NCBI GenBank assembly: GCA_900317555.1
Contig: ONHF01000020.1
Location: 1-41,137, forward strand
DNA: 41,137 nt
Origin: an uncultured Lachnospiraceae bacterium
GTDB taxonomy: Bacteria > Bacillota > Clostridia > Lachnospirales > Lachnospiraceae
Direction: 5' to 3'
Below, in pieces: positions 33,752 to 41,137 of this stretch. Both the position numbers and the translations under genes were made by a program. Below the pieces are notes generated by a model that was not told the origin of the DNA, ran no database searches, and saw only the letters and a program-made list of their open reading frames with translations. Each line of letters starts with the position of its first letter. The stretch's first letter is position 1.

Positions 33752-34504
33752 ATGGCTAGAAGAAAAATCATTGCCGGCAACTGGAAGATGAATAAGACTC
33801 CGAGTGAAGCAAAGGCACTGGTGGAGCTGCTCGCACCTCTCGTAAAGGACGCGGATGCAGAAGTCGTTTACTGCGTACCTGCGATTGATATCGTTCCGGT
33901 AGCGGAAGCAATTAAGGGTTCCAATGTACAGCTTGGCGCGGAAAATATTTCCGATCAGGATGCAGGAGCGTTCACCGGCGAGATTTCCGCTGATATGCTG
34001 CTTGACGCCGGCGTTAAATACGTCATCATCGGACATTCCGAACGGAGACAGTATTACAAGGAAGATGATGCTTTCCTGAACAGAAAGGTGCTCAAGGCTC
34101 TGGAGAAGGGACTCACACCGATTCTGTGCTGCGGCGAGACACTTGAGCAGAGAGAAGCAGGCGTTACACTGGATTGGATCCGTCTGCAGATCAAGTCCGA
34201 TCTGCAGGGAGTTACCGCGGAACAGGCTGCTTCGATGGTCATCGCCTATGAGCCGATCTGGGCGATCGGTACCGGCAAAACAGCGACATCTGATCAGGCA
34301 GAAGAAGTCTGCAAGGCAATCCGCGATACAATCACTGATATCTATGATTCTGATACCGCAGAGAAGATCCGTATTCAGTACGGCGGCTCGATGAAGCCCG
34401 CGAACTGCAAGGAACTGCTTGCAAAGCCGGATATTGACGGCGGTCTTATCGGCGGCGCAGCCCTGAAGGCTGATTTCGCTGAAATCGTCAATTACAACAA
34501 GTAA
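33752..34504 (+). CDS. tpiA: Triose-phosphate isomerase
   Basis: A 250-residue TIM-barrel enzyme interconverting the triose phosphates. Substrate motif AGNWKMNK (residues 8-15), catalytic His in [10 protein letters not shown], catalytic Glu in [12 protein letters not shown] and phosphate-binding GGSM and GGLIGGA are all present. ATG 33752 follows AAGGAG. Last of the gap-pgk-tpiA group. Confidence 0.98.
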   Translation: MARRKIIAGNWKMNKTPSEAKALVELLAPLVKDADAEVVYCVPAIDIVPVAEAIKGSNVQLGAENISDQDAGAFTGEISADMLLDAGVKYVIIGHSERRQYYKEDDAFLNRKVLKALEKGLTPILCCGETLEQREAGVTLDWIRLQIKSDLQGVTAEQAASMVIAYEPIWAIGTGKTATSDQAEEVCKAIRDTITDIYDSDTAEKIRIQYGGSMKPANCKELLAKPDIDGGLIGGAALKADFAEIVNYNK

Positions 34505-34522
34505 TCAGGACGTGGCAATGCG

Positions 34523-34555
34523 AAAAAGGGGAGCCGGCAGCGGCTCCTCTTTTTT
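34523..34555 (+). terminator. Terminator after tpiA
   Basis: GGGAGCCG and CGGCTCCT pair around GCAG, followed by CTTTTTT. The rest of the 200-base gap to 34711 shows only a -10 box. Confidence 0.9.
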
Positions 34556-34642
34556 CGTCATCCGGCAGTCGCAGGATCATCCTTTTCATGCGCGCTGACC
34601 TTTCTTAATAAATTCTTCAGAGAATTTCCATTCAATCCGTAC

Positions 34643-34648
34643 TATAAT
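34643..34648 (+). promoter_or_regulatory. -10 box of the LCP gene
   Basis: A perfect TATAAT at 34643-34648, 62 bases before the start. I find no good -35 box at normal spacing, so an activator or alternative sigma factor may be involved. Confidence 0.4.
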
Positions 34649-34710
34649 GTGGTTCTGACTATGACCTTGGAGTATCCTTTTATCAGGAGAGGTACAAGGA
34701 GATATCCTTT

Positions 34711-36270
34711 GTGAGGAACGATATGGATAAAGACTTTGATAAAGATAACGACGGTCTTTTATTTGACGACGAAGAAACGGAAGAAATCCCTGCAGCGGAA
34801 ATGGAAGTGCATGCGTCCGATATGCCAAGAGAGGCGGATGTTGTAAGAGAAGCGCTGCGGGAGGCCGGCATGCTTTCTTCGGGGCATCGGGCGGACAGTG
34901 CTGCACCGGCCAGTGACTATGCAGGAGCGGATACTACCGGCAGAGATTCTGGAGACTGGTATGAAGAAGACAGCCGTGCGCAGGGAGAGCGGACCGGATA
35001 CAGGGAAAGCTACGACGGGGAAAGCTACGATGCTCCGGAAAGCAGAGAAAAGAGAAAAGCCCCTGCCCGCAGAAGACCGGTAAGACGCAGTGCCGAGGAG
35101 GAAAGAGATATGCGCGCAGGAGACACCAGAAGGCAGCCGCGGGAAAGACGACCGGAGCGGAGGCAGGAGCGCGGGCAGCAGGAATACAGACAGCAGGGAC
35201 GCAGACAGCAGGAACGTAGACAGCAGGAAAGCAGACAGAAGCGTCATCATCCGGTCCGGAATTTCTTCCTGACACTTCTCATCCTGATTATCCTGCTCCC
35301 CGTTCTGTATGTACTGGCTAAGTTCGGCGGCCTTCATTCGGAAAAGTTTGACGCGGGATCTGTCAGAAAGTTTGTTTCCGAAGAAGTTAAGAAGAGTCAG
35401 CAGACAGGACCGATGGCCGGATATACGAATATCGCGCTGTTTGGCCTGGACTCTGTCAGCAACAGTCTGGATAAAGGCAACAACCGAAGCGATGTCATGA
35501 TCATCGCTTCGATCAATGATGCGACAGGTGATGTCAAACTGGTATCTTTGTACAGAGATACCTATCTGGATATCGGGGACGGCAAGTATCAGAAGGCGAA
35601 CGCGGCATATGCTTACGGCGGTCCCGATCAGGCCGTCTCGATGCTGAACCGGAATCTGGATCTGAATATCGATGATTACGTGACGGTCGGCTTTAACGGC
35701 GTCGCCAGTCTGATTGACGAGGTCGGAGGCGTTGAGATTGACGTACAGCCTGACGAGATCGAGCATCTGAATAATTATCAGTCCACGATGGCGCAGGAAC
35801 TGGGAAGGCAGTATGTGCCGGTGCAGAACACCGGCCTGCAGACACTGAATGGACTGCAGGCGACAGCTTACTGCAGAATCCGTTATACAGACGGTGGCGA
35901 TTTTAAGAGGACGCAGCGGCAGAAGGAAGTCCTTTCGAAGGCTTTTGCGAAACTGAAGGCAGCAGGACCTGTCACGATGCTCAAGGTTGCCAACGATATG
36001 ACGGACAAGATACGCACTTCTCTCAATATGGGAGAAATTGCTTCGATGGCGATGAAGGCTTCCAGATACAATATTACAGAGACAACCGGCATGCCGTTTG
36101 ATGGTATGGTCACCGTCGGCTACATCGGCGATCAGTCGTGTGTCATACCGGTACACCTGACGGATAATGTTAAAAAGCTGCATTCGGTTCTTTTCGGGGA
36201 CGAGAATTATACAGTCAGCAGTACCGTGCAGCAGATCAGCGACCATGTGAGCAGCGTTTCCGGACGTTGA
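34711..36270 (+). CDS. LytR-CpsA-Psr (LCP) family cell-wall ligase
   Basis: A 519-residue membrane protein attaching glycopolymers to peptidoglycan. A long cytoplasmic N-terminus (about 1-185) is first acidic, then Arg/Gln-rich with tandem repeats; one membrane span follows (FFLTLLILIILLPVLYVLA, about 187-205). The LCP domain (about 240-420) has the phosphate-binding SDVMIIASIN, LYRDTYLDI, VGFNGVASLIDEVGG and the Arg-rich CRIRYTDGGDFKRTQRQKE. Start GTG 34711 is seven to eight bases after AAGGAGAT; ATG 34723 is an alternative. The intracellular part is unusually long for the family. Confidence 0.93.
   Translation: MRNDMDKDFDKDNDGLLFDDEETEEIPAAEMEVHASDMPREADVVREALREAGMLSSGHRADSAAPASDYAGADTTGRDSGDWYEEDSRAQGERTGYRESYDGESYDAPESREKRKAPARRRPVRRSAEEERDMRAGDTRRQPRERRPERRQERGQQEYRQQGRRQQERRQQESRQKRHHPVRNFFLTLLILIILLPVLYVLAKFGGLHSEKFDAGSVRKFVSEEVKKSQQTGPMAGYTNIALFGLDSVSNSLDKGNNRSDVMIIASINDATGDVKLVSLYRDTYLDIGDGKYQKANAAYAYGGPDQAVSMLNRNLDLNIDDYVTVGFNGVASLIDEVGGVEIDVQPDEIEHLNNYQSTMAQELGRQYVPVQNTGLQTLNGLQATAYCRIRYTDGGDFKRTQRQKEVLSKAFAKLKAAGPVTMLKVANDMTDKIRTSLNMGEIASMAMKASRYNITETTGMPFDGMVTVGYIGDQSCVIPVHLTDNVKKLHSVLFGDENYTVSSTVQQISDHVSSVSGR
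35173..35241 (+). repeat. 15-bp tandem repeat coding RQQER-type units
   Basis: Four to five imperfect copies of AGACAGCAGGAACGT, in frame, encode the Arg/Gln/Glu repeats just before the membrane span of the LCP protein. Confidence 0.8.
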
Positions 36271-36296
36271 CGGAAGAAGGGCAGAAACCGCATTTT

Positions 36297-37670
36297 ATGG
36301 GCAAAACAAAAATTATCGTCATCGGTGCCGGTGCAGCCGGTCTTATGGCTGCGTGCGCGGCCTCGGACGCCGGTGCGGATGTTACGATTTACGAGCATAA
36401 TGAAAAAGCAGGGAAGAAGATCTTTATCACCGGTAAAGGACGCTGTAATTTTACAAATGCCTGTGCTGCCGCCGACTTTTTCCCGAATGTGCCCCGCAAT
36501 CCCAAGTTTTTATACAGTGCGCTGTATGATTTTGACGCGCAGGCGATGATCCGTTTTCTGGAGGAGAACGGATGCCCCACGAAGGTTGAGCGGGGACGGA
36601 GAGCGTTTCCGCTTTCCGATCACGCGTTCGACGTTACAGACGCACTGGTCCGCCATTGCAGAAAAAACGGCGTAAAAATTGTTTTTCACTGTGGCGTAAA
36701 GGATATTCTGGCAGCGGAAGTTGTGCAGGGCGTTGTTCTGGATGACGGCCGCAGGGTCAGCTGTGACCGGGTTATTCTGGCCACCGGCGGCCTTTCTTAT
36801 CCATCGACCGGTTCCACCGGCGACGGTCTGCGCTTTGCGCGCAGTTTAGGGCTTCAGGTAACAGAGACAGCACCTTCCCTCGTGCCTCTTGTCACAAAAG
36901 AAACCTGGCCGCTGCAGCTGCAGGGGTTGTCGCTCAAAAATGTCGGAGTCAGAATCCTGCCCCGGGATAGCTCCGAAGAAAAGAATGCAGCCTGCACATC
37001 GGATACAGGCGCCGACAGCAGGAAGAAAAAAGGTACGGCGCGAAGGAAGAGACCGGTCTATGAGGGATTTGGAGAGATGCTGTTTACGCATTTCGGCCTG
37101 AGCGGACCTTTGATTCTTACCGCGTCTGCGCTATGTGATTTTCACAAATATGAGGAAGGCTTTATCCTGTACCTGAATCTGAAACCTGCGCTTACAAGAG
37201 ATCAGCTGGTGAGCCGCCTGAAACGGGAGTTTTCGGAGGCACCGAACAGGGAACTGTCCAATGCGCTGCGCTCTCTGTTTCCGGAGAGGCTGGCGCTCGA
37301 GATCGCGCGGATCTTTGCCGCGCGGCAGGAGAGCGGCAGCCTCAGCGTAAAAGCCTCTGCGGAAGGCGGTGAATCCCGAAAGGCACGAACGCTCAATGAA
37401 CGGGAAATTGAAGAGCTCGCCGTACTGATACAGGACCTCCCGATTACGCTGACAGGCGCCCGCGGGTTCGCGGAGGCGATTGTCACAAAGGGCGGCATAA
37501 GTGTACGGGAATTTAATCCGTCCACAATGGAGTCAAGAAAAATCAAGGGACTTTACGCTGCCGGCGAGGTGCTCGATCTGGACGCTTTTACCGGAGGCTA
37601 TAACCTGCAGATTGCGTGGTCAACCGGACATCTCGCGGGGATCAGCGCGGCGGCTTTGAAGGAAGGATAG
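36297..37670 (+). CDS. HI0933-family NAD(P)/FAD-dependent oxidoreductase
   Basis: A 457-residue flavoprotein of unknown substrate. FAD-binding motif GAGAAGLMAA (about residues 10-19), family hallmark ITGKGRCNFTNA, ATGGLSYPSTGSTGDG, FTHFGLSGP and the C-terminal GEVLDLDAFTGGYNLQIAWSTG all match HI0933/YhiN-like proteins. A charged insert (about 225-255) is specific to this one. The start ATG 36297 is set by similarity; its ribosome site AAGAAGGG is rather far (15 bases), and TTG 36267, overlapping the LCP stop, is an alternative. Adjacent to cmk-ispH with four bases between. Confidence 0.88.
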   Translation: MGKTKIIVIGAGAAGLMAACAASDAGADVTIYEHNEKAGKKIFITGKGRCNFTNACAAADFFPNVPRNPKFLYSALYDFDAQAMIRFLEENGCPTKVERGRRAFPLSDHAFDVTDALVRHCRKNGVKIVFHCGVKDILAAEVVQGVVLDDGRRVSCDRVILATGGLSYPSTGSTGDGLRFARSLGLQVTETAPSLVPLVTKETWPLQLQGLSLKNVGVRILPRDSSEEKNAACTSDTGADSRKKKGTARRKRPVYEGFGEMLFTHFGLSGPLILTASALCDFHKYEEGFILYLNLKPALTRDQLVSRLKREFSEAPNRELSNALRSLFPERLALEIARIFAARQESGSLSVKASAEGGESRKARTLNEREIEELAVLIQDLPITLTGARGFAEAIVTKGGISVREFNPSTMESRKIKGLYAAGEVLDLDAFTGGYNLQIAWSTGHLAGISAAALKEG

Positions 37671-37674
37671 ATAA

Positions 37675-39246
37675 ATGAAAGAAAATTTCAATATCGCGAT
37701 CGACGGACCAGCCGGAGCGGGCAAGAGCACGATTGCGCGGAAAGTCGCGCGTACACTTGATTTTGTTTATGTGGACACCGGAGCGATGTACAGGGCGGCA
37801 GCGCTGTATTTGCTGCGGAGCGGTCTTTCAAAGCCTTCCGGAGACTTAACGGAAGACTTCCGGCAAGAGGTGTGCAGCCGCCTGAAAGATGCGGATATCC
37901 GGCTGGAGTATCAGAACGGGCAGCAGGTGGTTCTGCTGAATGGAGAGAATGTCAATCCGTATATCCGCACCGAAGAAGTCAGTAATATGGCAAGCATTGT
38001 GAGTGCGATTCCACAGGTTCGCGAAGAGATGGTACGACTGCAGCAGAAGATTGCTTCTTCCGGAAATGTTGTCATGGATGGCCGCGACATCGGAACGGTT
38101 GTTCTTCCGGATGCGCAGATCAAAGTGTTTCTGACAGCCAGCGTGGAGGTGAGGGCACGACGCCGCTATCTGGAGAATCTGGAAAAGCGCAAAGCCGGAA
38201 AGCAGGTCAGCAGTGAAGATCTGGATCTTGAGGCAATCGCAAAGGATATTGCGGAGCGTGATTACAGGGACACACACCGTGAGAAGGGGCCTCTCCGGCA
38301 GGCTTCTGACGCTGTTTTAATTGACAGCTCCGAAATGAGCATTTCACAGGTCGCCGAGGCAATACTGAATCTGTATGCCGACAAAAAAGGTCGCCCCCGG
38401 GTGATTACCGCGCGGACCGCAGGGTTTTGTTTTGGCGTAAAGAGAGCCGTAGACGCAGTCTACAACGAAGCGGAAAACGGAAGCCCGATTTACACTTACG
38501 GGCCGATTATTCACAATGAAGTTGTTGTCGAAGATCTGCGGCGAAAAGGCGTTGATGTCATTCATACGCCGGAGGAGCTGGAAGGCCGCAAGGATGCTAC
38601 AATCGTCATCCGCTCGCACGGCGTGACGAAAGAATTGCAGCAGAAGATCGAAGCCTCGTGCGCACGGTGCATCGATACAACCTGCACGTTCGTCAAACGG
38701 ATCCATGAAATTGTCGAGAAGGAGAGCGCAGCCGGAAAGAAAATCATTATCATCGGAAATCATGGCCATGCAGAAGCCGAAGGACATGTCGGCTGGTCCA
38801 AAACACCCGCGACGATTATAGAAAATGAGCAGGAGGCGGAATGTTTTGACGGGGATAAGAACATTCCTCTGTGCGTTGTTGCGCAGACGACATTTAATGG
38901 CAACAAGTTTTCAGAATTAGTTGATATTTTGAAGCAGAGACAATATAATGTCACTGTTAACAATACTATCTGTAATGCTACGCGCGAGAGGCAGACCGAA
39001 GCCGGGGAAATCGCTTCGAAGGCGGACATTATGATAGTAATAGGTGGAAAGAGCAGTTCCAATACGGCTAAATTGTATGAGATCTGCAAGGAAGTCTGCG
39101 ACAGGACATATTTGATCCAGACCGCGGAAGACCTTGATCTGCATTTGAACGGCAGCGAGAAACTCATTGGAATTACCGCGGGAGCTTCGACCCCTAACAA
39201 TATTATAGAGGAGGTTCAAAAAGATGTCAGAAGAACAGACTTTTGA
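37675..39246 (+). CDS. cmk-ispH: Fused cytidylate kinase / HMBPP reductase (Cmk-IspH)
   Basis: A 523-residue fusion of two usually separate enzymes. Residues 1-225: CMP kinase, with P-loop GPAGAGKST, DTGAMYRA and MDGRDIGTVV. Residues 240-523: IspH, the 4Fe-4S enzyme that makes IPP and DMAPP in the MEP pathway, with cluster cysteines C252 (GFCFGVKRAV), C337 (TTCTFVKRIH) and C433 (NTICNATRERQ) and the HGV and HGHAEAEGH histidine motifs. The join is a short YADKKGRPR stretch with no stop codon or frameshift in between. The gene overlaps rpsA by 23 bases. The ATG start has AAGGA upstream. Confidence 0.93.
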   Translation: MKENFNIAIDGPAGAGKSTIARKVARTLDFVYVDTGAMYRAAALYLLRSGLSKPSGDLTEDFRQEVCSRLKDADIRLEYQNGQQVVLLNGENVNPYIRTEEVSNMASIVSAIPQVREEMVRLQQKIASSGNVVMDGRDIGTVVLPDAQIKVFLTASVEVRARRRYLENLEKRKAGKQVSSEDLDLEAIAKDIAERDYRDTHREKGPLRQASDAVLIDSSEMSISQVAEAILNLYADKKGRPRVITARTAGFCFGVKRAVDAVYNEAENGSPIYTYGPIIHNEVVVEDLRRKGVDVIHTPEELEGRKDATIVIRSHGVTKELQQKIEASCARCIDTTCTFVKRIHEIVEKESAAGKKIIIIGNHGHAEAEGHVGWSKTPATIIENEQEAECFDGDKNIPLCVVAQTTFNGNKFSELVDILKQRQYNVTVNNTICNATRERQTEAGEIASKADIMIVIGGKSSSNTAKLYEICKEVCDRTYLIQTAEDLDLHLNGSEKLIGITAGASTPNNIIEEVQKDVRRTDF

Positions 39247-40435
39247 ACAGATGCTGGAAGCATCATTTAAATCGATTAAGACAGGAGAGGTGGTCGAAGG
39301 TACCGTTATCGACGTTAAGCCCGATGCGGCTGTGCTGAACATCAACTACAAGGCTGATGGCATTCTTACGCGCGATGAGTATTCTGCGGACAAGACACTC
39401 GATCTTACAACGAAGCTGAATCCCGGCGACAAGCTTCAGGTGAAGGTCATCAAGGTTAATGACGGTGAAGGCCAGGTTGCCCTTTCCTACAGAAAGATGG
39501 CACAGGAAAGAGCCAACAAGGAGCTGGAAGAAGCATTCAACAATAAGACGGTTCTTACAGCACCGGTTGTTCAGGTTCTTTCGGGCGGTGTTGTCTGCGA
39601 GGTTTCCGGAGCGAGAGTATTTATTCCGGCCAGCCTTGTATCGGACACGTTTGTGAAAGATCTTACCCAGTTCCAGGGCAAGGAACTTTCTTTTGTAATC
39701 ACGGAGTTTGATCCTTCAAGAAGACGGATCATCGGTAACCGCAAGCAGCTTCTTGTTGCGGAGAAGGAGAAAAAGGCACAGGAGCTGCTTTCCTCCCTTC
39801 GTCCCGGTGATGTTGTTGAAGGTACGGTCAGAAATGTCACAGACTTTGGCGCTTTTGTAGATCTTGGCGGCGTTGACGGCCTGCTCCATGTTTCCGAGAT
39901 GGGCTGGGGAAGAGTCGGCAATCCGAAGAAGCTGTATAAGTCCGGAGAAAAGGTCAATGTTATTATCCTGAGCATTGAGGGCAAGAAGATTGCGCTGTCT
40001 CAGAAATTCCCGGAAGAGAATCCCTGGCTGGATGCGGAGACAAAGTTCGCGCCTGGAACGATTGTAACCGGCAAGGTTGCGAGACTGACAGATTTTGGCG
40101 CTTTTGTTGAGCTCGCAAAGGGTGTTGACGGTCTGCTTCATGTATCCCAGATTTCCAAGGAGCGTGTAGAGAAGCCGGCAGATGTTTTGAAGGTCGGCGA
40201 TGAGGTAACGGCGAAGATTATCAAGTTTGAGCCGGATACGCATAAGATCAGCCTTTCCGTACGCGCGATTGCGGAAGATGAGGAAAGAGCGAAGAGAGAA
40301 GCAGAGCGCGCTAAGAAAGCTGCGCAGAAGGCTGCTTCGTCCCGTGATGACAATGGCGAGGAAGCGGTAACATTCGATATTGACGCGTATATCGCCAAGA
40401 CGAAGAACGAAGAAGAGAACAAGGAAGAAAAGTAA
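39224..40435 (+). CDS. rpsA: 30S ribosomal protein S1 (four S1 domains)
   Basis: A 403-residue RNA-binding protein with four S1 (OB) domains, at about 20-90, 105-175, 190-260 and 275-345, two of which start TVRNVTDFGAFVDLGG and KVARLTDFGAFVELAK. A charged Lys/Glu/Ala tail ends it. The Gram-positive short form lacks the six domains of E. coli S1. ATG 39224 lies inside ispH in the +1 frame, preceded by AGAGGAGG. In some relatives IspH and S1 are fused; here they are separate but overlapping. Confidence 0.95.
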   Translation: MSEEQTFEQMLEASFKSIKTGEVVEGTVIDVKPDAAVLNINYKADGILTRDEYSADKTLDLTTKLNPGDKLQVKVIKVNDGEGQVALSYRKMAQERANKELEEAFNNKTVLTAPVVQVLSGGVVCEVSGARVFIPASLVSDTFVKDLTQFQGKELSFVITEFDPSRRRIIGNRKQLLVAEKEKKAQELLSSLRPGDVVEGTVRNVTDFGAFVDLGGVDGLLHVSEMGWGRVGNPKKLYKSGEKVNVIILSIEGKKIALSQKFPEENPWLDAETKFAPGTIVTGKVARLTDFGAFVELAKGVDGLLHVSQISKERVEKPADVLKVGDEVTAKIIKFEPDTHKISLSVRAIAEDEERAKREAERAKKAAQKAASSRDDNGEEAVTFDIDAYIAKTKNEEENKEEK

Positions 40436-40464
40436 TATACTTCCTGCATAAGACATGAAGTTTG

Positions 40465-40500
40465 AAAGAGGCTGCCGGTTATGTACGGCAGCCTCTTTTC
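40465..40500 (+). terminator. Terminator of rpsA
   Basis: AAAGAGGCTGCCG and CGGCAGCCTCTTT form a perfect 13-bp stem followed by T residues. Confidence 0.92.
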
Positions 40501-40538
40501 AATGAATGGCGCGCGGTGGATTATGATTGGTTCAGTTC

Positions 40539-40617
40539 TGCCGGACGGCTTTCCGCCTACGTAACCTTGGAATGCGCGCAGATCCGGAGGGACATTGTCC
40601 ATATGGCCGGCAGCGCT
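40539..40617 (-). pseudogene. Remnant of a second Rpn-like nuclease gene
   Basis: On the minus strand a stop codon (40618-40620) is followed by SAAGHMDNVPPDLRAFQGYVGGKPSG, shown here in parts: SAAGHMDNVPP and LRAFQGYVGGKP. It matches AAGHMDDVPPELRAFLDYVGGKP of the neighbouring gene. The 76 bases at 40539-40614 align without gaps to 40920-40995 with roughly nine of ten identical. Only this piece is left, so it is the trace of a duplicated or decayed copy. Confidence 0.75.
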
Positions 40618-40635
40618 TTAAGAAACCCTCATATT

Positions 40636-41137
40636 TTACACATCCGATTTCTGCAGGATTTCGGAAGCCTTGTGCATTGACTGTTCCATCGTAAGAGAGT
40701 CATCCAGGGATTTCAGGTAAGCGGCGAGGGTTTTAATGTTCTCAGCGAGATTTTCAGCCTTGCCTTTTGCTTCGCCTTCAGCTCGTCCCTTCTTTAGCGC
40801 CATCCACTCGATTTCTTTCTTTTCCATTTCCCAATCCATATATTGTTTCCTCCAGACAGCATTTTTCTTAGCTCTTCGGACCGCCCTGTCAATCTGCTGA
40901 ACATAGGAATCGTCTGATCTGCCGGCCGGTTTTCCGCCTACGTAATCGAGAAATGCGCGCAGCTCCGGAGGGACATCGTCCATATGGCCGGCAGCATTCA
41001 GGAAGATCCTGCTCTGCCCGTCGCCAAGTTCCAGATCAGGGCAGCCGACACAGGTGGAGCGGAAGACGTAACAGTACTTACCCCTTTTGAACGGGTCGAA
41101 AGAACAAAGGAAGATCACGTATGAATCCGCCAGCTCC
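40636..41137 (-). CDS. Rpn-family recombination-promoting nuclease / transposase-like protein (5' part outside window)
   Basis: The 3' part of a gene that runs off the window end; the frame is open to base 41137 and reads ELADSYVIFLCSFDPF, a standard stretch of the PD-(D/E)XK Rpn/transposase_31-like family. The catalytic N-terminal portion is not in the window. The C-terminal half has the family's variable charged helical region: WEMEKKEIEWMALKKGRAEGEAKGKAE. Members are mobile-like, often repeated in a genome and linked to recombination or phage defence; activity here is not known. The stop is TAA at 40636-40638. Confidence 0.8.
   Translation of the reverse strand, partial: ELADSYVIFLCSFDPFKRGKYCYVFRSTCVGCPDLELGDGQSRIFLNAAGHMDDVPPELRAFLDYVGGKPAGRSDDSYVQQIDRAVRRAKKNAVWRKQYMDWEMEKKEIEWMALKKGRAEGEAKGKAENLAENIKTLAAYLKSLDDSLTMEQSMHKASEILQKSDV

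Noticed and set aside
34759-36246. Long minus-strand open frame of 495 codons opposite the LCP gene
   Set aside because: Its predicted protein has no recognisable motif, no ribosome site, and mirrors the codon bias of the real gene. The same applies to long frames opposite the BMP gene (5000-6208), gap (31222-32421) and pgk (32454-33602).
39205-39246. Programmed frameshift joining IspH to S1
   Set aside because: The two frames differ by +1, and the A-rich stretch before the S1 start is not a known +1 site; a strong ribosome site just before ATG 39224 explains S1 synthesis.
1-41137. CRISPR array, insertion sequence with terminal repeats, or prophage
   Set aside because: No regularly spaced repeats, no transposase with inverted ends and no phage structural genes were found; only the Rpn-like gene and its remnant look mobile.

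Overview
The window looks like chromosomal DNA of an anaerobic, fairly GC-rich Firmicute of class Clostridia, most likely a member of or relative of Lachnospiraceae. The basis is gene content and order (nrdR-yqeG-aroE-aroK-aroQ-efp; cmk/ispH next to rpsA; gap-pgk-tpiA), strong AGGAGG-type ribosome sites, GTG and TTG starts, and Glu/Ala/Ser-rich linkers after lipoprotein signal peptides. I cannot name a genus.

Layout. (1) 1-1040: tRNA-Gly(CCC), then xpt (xanthine salvage) on the minus strand, divergent from (2) 1037-20520, a nearly continuous plus-strand block for selenium-dependent molybdenum hydroxylation. It holds the three subunits of a xanthine-dehydrogenase-type hydroxylase (FAD, 2Fe-2S, molybdopterin); a BMP-type lipoprotein with an ABC ATPase and two permeases of the nucleoside/purine type; molybdopterin cofactor finishing genes (mogA, mocA); the selenium set yqeC, selD, yedF, an EF2568-like cysteine desulfurase/selenocysteine lyase, a DUF3343 protein and yqeB; a large PstS-like lipoprotein with an unusual C-terminal half; and modB-modC without modA. 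(3) 20640-23539: nrdR, a YqeG-type phosphatase and three shikimate genes. (4) 23690-26385: efp and a threonyl-tRNA synthetase lacking the TGS domain. (5) 26589-31077: tRNA-Arg(CCG), a membrane-anchored SH3-domain protein, a Gfo/Idh/MocA oxidoreductase with a long acidic tail, mnmA, and a convergent PHP-family phosphatase. (6) 31288-34504: gap, pgk and tpiA. (7) 34711-40435: an LCP-family cell-wall ligase, a HI0933-type flavoprotein, a fused cytidylate kinase-IspH and ribosomal protein S1. (8) 40436-41137: a remnant and a window-truncated copy of an Rpn/transposase-like nuclease gene.

How block 2 probably works (established for the families by comparative genomics, inferred here): the BMP-ABC system imports a purine or nucleoside; the hydroxylase oxidises it; MogA and MocA complete the Mo cofactor as a cytosine dinucleotide; the PLP lyase, YedF and the DUF3343 protein mobilise selenium to SelD; and YqeB and YqeC help place selenium on the Mo centre. 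ModBC brings in the oxyanion. No selenocysteine-insertion genes (selA, selB, selC) and no in-frame TGA recoding are seen, so SelD may serve only the hydroxylase.

The least conventional elements are the PstS-like/propeller-like lipoprotein sitting where a ModA would be expected, a ModC ATPase altered at four catalytic motifs, overlapping divergent promoters between xpt and the hydroxylase operon, and a structured leader with a distant inverted repeat before the purine transporter.
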